A stretch of 64,000 nt of DNA from positions 124,001-188,000 of the forward strand of contig JAWKPM010000007.1 of NCBI GenBank assembly GCA_041390625.1, in the 5' to 3' direction. This DNA comes from RBC038 sp041390625 (lineage in GTDB: Bacteria > Chloroflexota > Dehalococcoidia > UBA2979). The position numbers and the translations under genes were made by a program. The notes beneath the pieces were generated by a model that was given only the letters and a program-made list of their open reading frames with translations, ran no database searches and had not been told where the DNA came from. This document shows, piece after piece, positions 60,486-64,000 of the stretch (positions are counted from its first letter, which is position 1; the number at the start of each line of letters is the position of its first letter).

Positions 60486-63400
60486 GCTCCTCGCTGCGCG
60501 CCGTGCGCCGCCGTCGCCGCCGGACGGGACGTGCCGAGGTCGGCGGACGGAGCCGCAGGCGGAAGGCCGTCAGCATCCTCATCGGGGTGCTGCTCTTCGG
60601 CTTCTTCGGCACGGTGCTGCTCGCGGGCGGCACGGCCGTGTACGGCTTCGCGAAGTACAACGACTTCGTCTCGGATGTGCGGCCGCCCGAGGAGTTGCTG
60701 GCCGAGCTGCCTCGAGGCGGGGCGCGCATCTACGACCGCAACGGCCGTCTGCTGTACGAGTTCGTGGACGAACTGGGTGGCCTCCGTCGGCCCGTGCCCC
60801 TGTCCCAGATCTCGCCCTGGCTCATCGATGCCACGATCGCGACCGAGGACGCGAGCTTCTGGAACAACAACGGCCTGAACGTGCGCGGCCTCGCGCGCGC
60901 GGCGTGGGAGAACTTCGCGCCGCTCGGCGGCGACCCGTTCACCGGCTCCGGCGGCTCCTCGATCACGCAGCAGCTGGCGAAGAACGTCTATATCCCTCGC
61001 GAGGAACGCTTCGAGCGCTCGCCCGAGCGCAAGCTCAAGGAAGCGGCGATCGCCCTGGAGCTGACGGACCGTTACGAGAAGACGCAGATCCTCGAGTGGT
61101 ACCTCAACTCGATCTCGTACGGCGGCATCTACGTCGGCATCGAGGCGGCGTCCGAGGGGTACTTCGGGAAGTCCGCGAGCGAGCTCACCCTCGCCGAGGC
61201 TGCGTTGCTGGCCGGCATCCCGCAGCAGCCGGCGGCGTACGACCCCACCCAGAACGCGATCCTGTCCAAGGCCCGCCAGTCCGAGGTGCTGGACCTGATG
61301 GTGCGGCACAACCGAATCACGCCGGCGCAGGCCGAGCAGGCGCGCGACGAGCCGATCATCCTGCGACAGGCGCGCTTCGACATCGACGCGCCGCACTTCG
61401 TCCTCGGGCGCGTCGCGCGCGAGATTCGGGAGCGCTTCGGCGAGCAGGCGCTGTACCAGGACGGCCTCGAGGTCACGACGACCCTCGACATGGACCTGCA
61501 GGAGATGGCGCAGGGCATCCTCGAGGGCTGGATTCGCGAGTACGAGGCGTCCTCGGACGGCCACAACGGCGCCTTCTACGCCCTCGATGCCAAGACCGGC
61601 GAGATCCTCGTCTATATCGGGAGCCGCGACTACTTCAACGACGACATCCTCGGCCGCAACGACAACGTCACAGCACTGAACTCGCCCGGGTCGACGCTGA
61701 AGCCGTTCACGTACATGACCGCGTTCATGCGCGGCTGGAACACCGGGACGGGCATCCTCGACACGCCTACCAGGGTCATCGACCCCTCGACGGGCGAGTT
61801 CTTCACGCCTCGGAACCCGGGGACGGGCTACCAGGGCGTGATCACGGCTGCCGAGGCGCTCGGCAACTCGCTCAACGTCACGGCGCTGAAGGCCATCCTC
61901 TACGGCGGCGTCGAGAACACGCTCGACACGCTGCGACAGGTGGGCTTCACCACCCTCGACAACCCGAACGGCTACGGACCGGCGCTAACCCTCGGCGGGG
62001 CGGATATCACCCTCGAGGACCTGACCTACGGATACAGCGTGCTCGCCAACCGCGGCATCATGCGCGGCCAGCCGACGCTCGAGCAGTACGACCCGGGCGA
62101 GCGCACCGTCGACCCGGTCGCGCTGCTGAAGGTGGCGGACTCCGAGGGCAACGTGCTCTACGAGTACAAGGAGCCCACCGAGCGGCGCGTGATCCCGGAA
62201 AGCTTCACGTACCTGGTGACCTCGATCATCTCGGACGGCCGGAACCAGTGCATCACCTTCGGCGCGTGCAACGCCCTCGGGCTGAACGACCGGCCCTCGG
62301 CGCAGAAGACCGGCACGAGCGAGCCGTTCGACAACGATCGCCGCGAGATCGGCGAGACGTGGGCCGTGGGCTACACGCCTCAGCTGGTGGCGGGCGTGTG
62401 GTTCGGTAACTCCGACAACTCGCCGATGGTGAACATCGTCTCGACCTCGGTGTCGTGGCGCAGCTTCCGCGACTTCATGAACGAGGCGCACACAGCCCTC
62501 GAGCTGCCGCCGGAGCCGTTCGAGCGGCCGCCCGGCGTGGTCGAAATGGAGCTGTGCTGGCCCTCCGGCATGCTGCCCACCGAGGACTGCCCGCAGGATC
62601 GCCGCTACAAGGGCCTCTTCGCCGCGGACGTCCTCGGCTCCGGCGACCCGCCCGAGGAGCTGTACGACACGTGGTGGCAGAAGGTGCGCATCGACACGCG
62701 CAACGGGCTGCTCGCCGCCGAGACGACGCCCTCGCAGTTCGTGGCCGACGAGGTCCGCCTCGTCCTGCCCGAGGACGAGATCGAGGGCTGGACGGGCCTG
62801 AACGAGTGGGCAGCCAAGAACGGCCTCGCCGGCAAGATCGCGCCGACGGCCGACTCCGCAACTGTCGGCTCGTACGCGCAGGTGCTGTCACCGGGTGCGA
62901 ATGCCACGCTCAACGGCGTCGTGCAGATCGTCGGGCGCGCGGCCTCGCCGAACTTCCAGCAGTACGCCGTCGAGTACGGACGCGGTTCGAACCCGAGCTC
63001 GTGGGTCCGCCTCAACACCTCGAACCGGCCAACCGTCGGCACAGAGCTCGGCGTATGGAACACCACGCTCGTGCCGAATGGCGAGTACACGCTGCGCGTC
63101 TCGATCCAGGACGAGCAGCTCGGCGAGCTGTGGTTCGCGGTCCCCGTCCGCGTGGACAACGGCTCCTCGGGCGCGACGCAGGATCTGACACCGGTGGCAC
63201 AGATCAACGGGCCGGTGCCGGGTGCCGTCGTGAGTGGCAACGTCCAGGTCCGAGGCACGGCCGCGGCGGCCGACATGCTGCAGGCGACGCTCGAGATCGG
63301 CGTCGGTCTGAGCCCGTCGACGTGGCAGACGCTGACCTCGACGGTACTGCCGGTGTACCAGGGCGACCTGTACAACTGGGACACGACCTCGGTGGCGGAC

Positions 63401-63490
63401 GGCATCTACACATTGCGCCTCACGGTGCAGGACCGGACACTGGGCGCGAGCGTGACCTCGGTCGTGCTCACCGTGAAGAACGAGGAGTAG
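60482..63490 (+). CDS. Class A penicillin-binding protein (bifunctional transglycosylase-transpeptidase)
   Basis: Peptidoglycan synthase of 1002 residues. A basic cytoplasmic tail and one membrane segment (about 30-57) precede the GT51 domain (ATEDASFWNNNGLN, then GGSSITQQLAKN) and the transpeptidase domain with SPGSTLKPF (catalytic Ser), GNSLN and QKTGTS. Two tandem repeats of about 90 residues (about 790-1000) with WNTT/WDTT and EYTLRVSIQD/IYTLRLTVQD form Ig-like beta-sandwich modules. GTG start in a GTGA overlap with the methyltransferase. Confidence 0.95.
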   Translation: MSSSLRAVRRRRRRTGRAEVGGRSRRRKAVSILIGVLLFGFFGTVLLAGGTAVYGFAKYNDFVSDVRPPEELLAELPRGGARIYDRNGRLLYEFVDELGGLRRPVPLSQISPWLIDATIATEDASFWNNNGLNVRGLARAAWENFAPLGGDPFTGSGGSSITQQLAKNVYIPREERFERSPERKLKEAAIALELTDRYEKTQILEWYLNSISYGGIYVGIEAASEGYFGKSASELTLAEAALLAGIPQQPAAYDPTQNAILSKARQSEVLDLMVRHNRITPAQAEQARDEPIILRQARFDIDAPHFVLGRVAREIRERFGEQALYQDGLEVTTTLDMDLQEMAQGILEGWIREYEASSDGHNGAFYALDAKTGEILVYIGSRDYFNDDILGRNDNVTALNSPGSTLKPFTYMTAFMRGWNTGTGILDTPTRVIDPSTGEFFTPRNPGTGYQGVITAAEALGNSLNVTALKAILYGGVENTLDTLRQVGFTTLDNPNGYGPALTLGGADITLEDLTYGYSVLANRGIMRGQPTLEQYDPGERTVDPVALLKVADSEGNVLYEYKEPTERRVIPESFTYLVTSIISDGRNQCITFGACNALGLNDRPSAQKTGTSEPFDNDRREIGETWAVGYTPQLVAGVWFGNSDNSPMVNIVSTSVSWRSFRDFMNEAHTALELPPEPFERPPGVVEMELCWPSGMLPTEDCPQDRRYKGLFAADVLGSGDPPEELYDTWWQKVRIDTRNGLLAAETTPSQFVADEVRLVLPEDEIEGWTGLNEWAAKNGLAGKIAPTADSATVGSYAQVLSPGANATLNGVVQIVGRAASPNFQQYAVEYGRGSNPSSWVRLNTSNRPTVGTELGVWNTTLVPNGEYTLRVSIQDEQLGELWFAVPVRVDNGSSGATQDLTPVAQINGPVPGAVVSGNVQVRGTAAAADMLQATLEIGVGLSPSTWQTLTSTVLPVYQGDLYNWDTTSVADGIYTLRLTVQDRTLGASVTSVVLTVKNEE

Positions 63491-63644
63491 GCCGGGTCCG
63501 AGGCGGGCTGCTCCGGTCGTTCGTCCGAGGAGACAGCCGGGTGCGAGCTCCCACCTCGAGTCGCGGCCCGCGGCGTAGCGTCCTCGGTCCTTCGCGCCCC
63601 GAGCCGGCACGTCCAGCCCTCCGTCCCCACGTTCGGATGCCCTG

Positions 63645-64000
63645 ATGCAGCAGCGTGGCAGCCGCCGTCCCGGCGCTCGAGCCGGAAACGTGCGGGTGCG
63701 GATCGGTCGGCGGCGGGCGCAGGAGACGGTCGTTCATCGACGGCCGGTGCGACGCCCGCGTCAGCCGAGCGTGGTGCTGCTGCTCGGTGGGTTCGCGGGG
63801 CTGATCATCACGGGCACGGTGCTCCTCGCGCTGCCGATCGCCTCGCGCGATGGGCATAGCGCGGGATTCCTCACGGCGCTGTTCACCTCGACGTCGGCGG
63901 TGTGCGTGACCGGCCTCGTGGTGGTCGATACCTGGGACCACTGGAGCACGTTCGGGCAGGTCGTGATCGCGCTCCTCATCCAGCTGGGTGGGCTCGGCTT
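63645..64000 (+). CDS. TrkH/KtrB-type potassium transporter, N-terminal fragment
   Basis: An incomplete gene running off the right edge; 118 codons are visible from ATG 63645. A basic N terminus of about 45 residues is followed by a first membrane segment (LLLGGFAGLIITGTVLLALP) and a pore-loop region TSTSAVCVTGLVVVDT, which matches the first selectivity filter of TrkH/KtrB. It should be the membrane subunit of a K+ uptake system working with a TrkA/KtrA protein. No strong ribosome site precedes the ATG, so the exact start is uncertain. Confidence 0.85.
   Translation, partial: MQQRGSRRPGARAGNVRVRIGRRRAQETVVHRRPVRRPRQPSVVLLLGGFAGLIITGTVLLALPIASRDGHSAGFLTALFTSTSAVCVTGLVVVDTWDHWSTFGQVVIALLIQLGGLG

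Overview
The window is a compact, very GC-rich (about 70%) bacterial chromosome segment with no insertion sequence, prophage, CRISPR array, rRNA or tRNA that I can see, and no gene-free stretch above 300 bases. It most likely comes from a Chloroflexota bacterium (Dehalococcoidia/Tepidiforma-like). This is inferred from lipoproteins with Thr/Pro-rich linkers, an LppX/LprAFG-family lipoprotein, a UPF0182 protein, CIRCE-controlled groEL and many Sec/Cys-type housekeeping genes; an actinobacterial origin is the main alternative.

Layout. 1-7.4 kb: 3' end of trpB; a minus-strand phosphodiesterase - GDPD - DUF389 - cation-exchanger operon; a universal stress protein; a small monooxygenase-like protein and an ABC exporter. 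7.4-10.8 kb: four translationally coupled minus-strand genes (DUF72, Tat-type zinc-peptidase-like lipoprotein, SH3 lipoprotein, GNAT). 10.9-15.8 kb: phoU with a PhoR/PhoB-type two-component system and a RecQ helicase with two HRDC domains. 15.8-22 kb: DUF302, an acyl-CoA-type operon (MaoC, MFS, crotonase) and a selD(Cys) - nadM - apgM operon. 22.2-27 kb: thioredoxin-like, Crp/Fnr and HDOD proteins, then groEL with promoter, CIRCE and terminator. 27-31 kb: an operon selD(Sec) - LppX-like lipoprotein - 14-TM MFS exporter - second lipoprotein. 31-42 kb: nth, a GNAT, then argJ-argB-UPF0182-argD-argG-argH-rpe. 42-48.8 kb: rpmB opposite fakA(DAK2)-degV-recG. 48.8-54 kb: an arsR-SRPBCC-VOC operon, argS-trpS-inositol phosphatase, DinB. 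54-59.5 kb: minus operon gatC-gatA-aminotransferase-hydrolase, then citrate synthase. 59.6-64 kb: SAM methyltransferase, class A penicillin-binding protein, and the start of a TrkH/KtrB K+ transporter.

Highlights. (1) One of two selD genes reads through an in-frame TGA exactly at the catalytic position, where the other selD in this window has Cys. A 5-bp hairpin lies 11 nt after the TGA, so this is very probably a selenoprotein SelD normally mis-called as a shorter ORF. (2) The same operon carries a lipoprotein-MFS pair arranged like mycobacterial LprG-Rv1410c (P55), suggesting a lipid-export module. (3) The sequence is saturated with a CCTCGA/CCTCGG motif that even forces rare CCT-CGA Pro-Arg codons, a HIP1-like signature. 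(4) Genes are packed with 4-nt NTGA start/stop overlaps, two of which imply CTG start codons, and with CTAG tail-to-tail stop overlaps. (5) The arsR operon has two perfect 18-bp operator palindromes, one covering the start codon.
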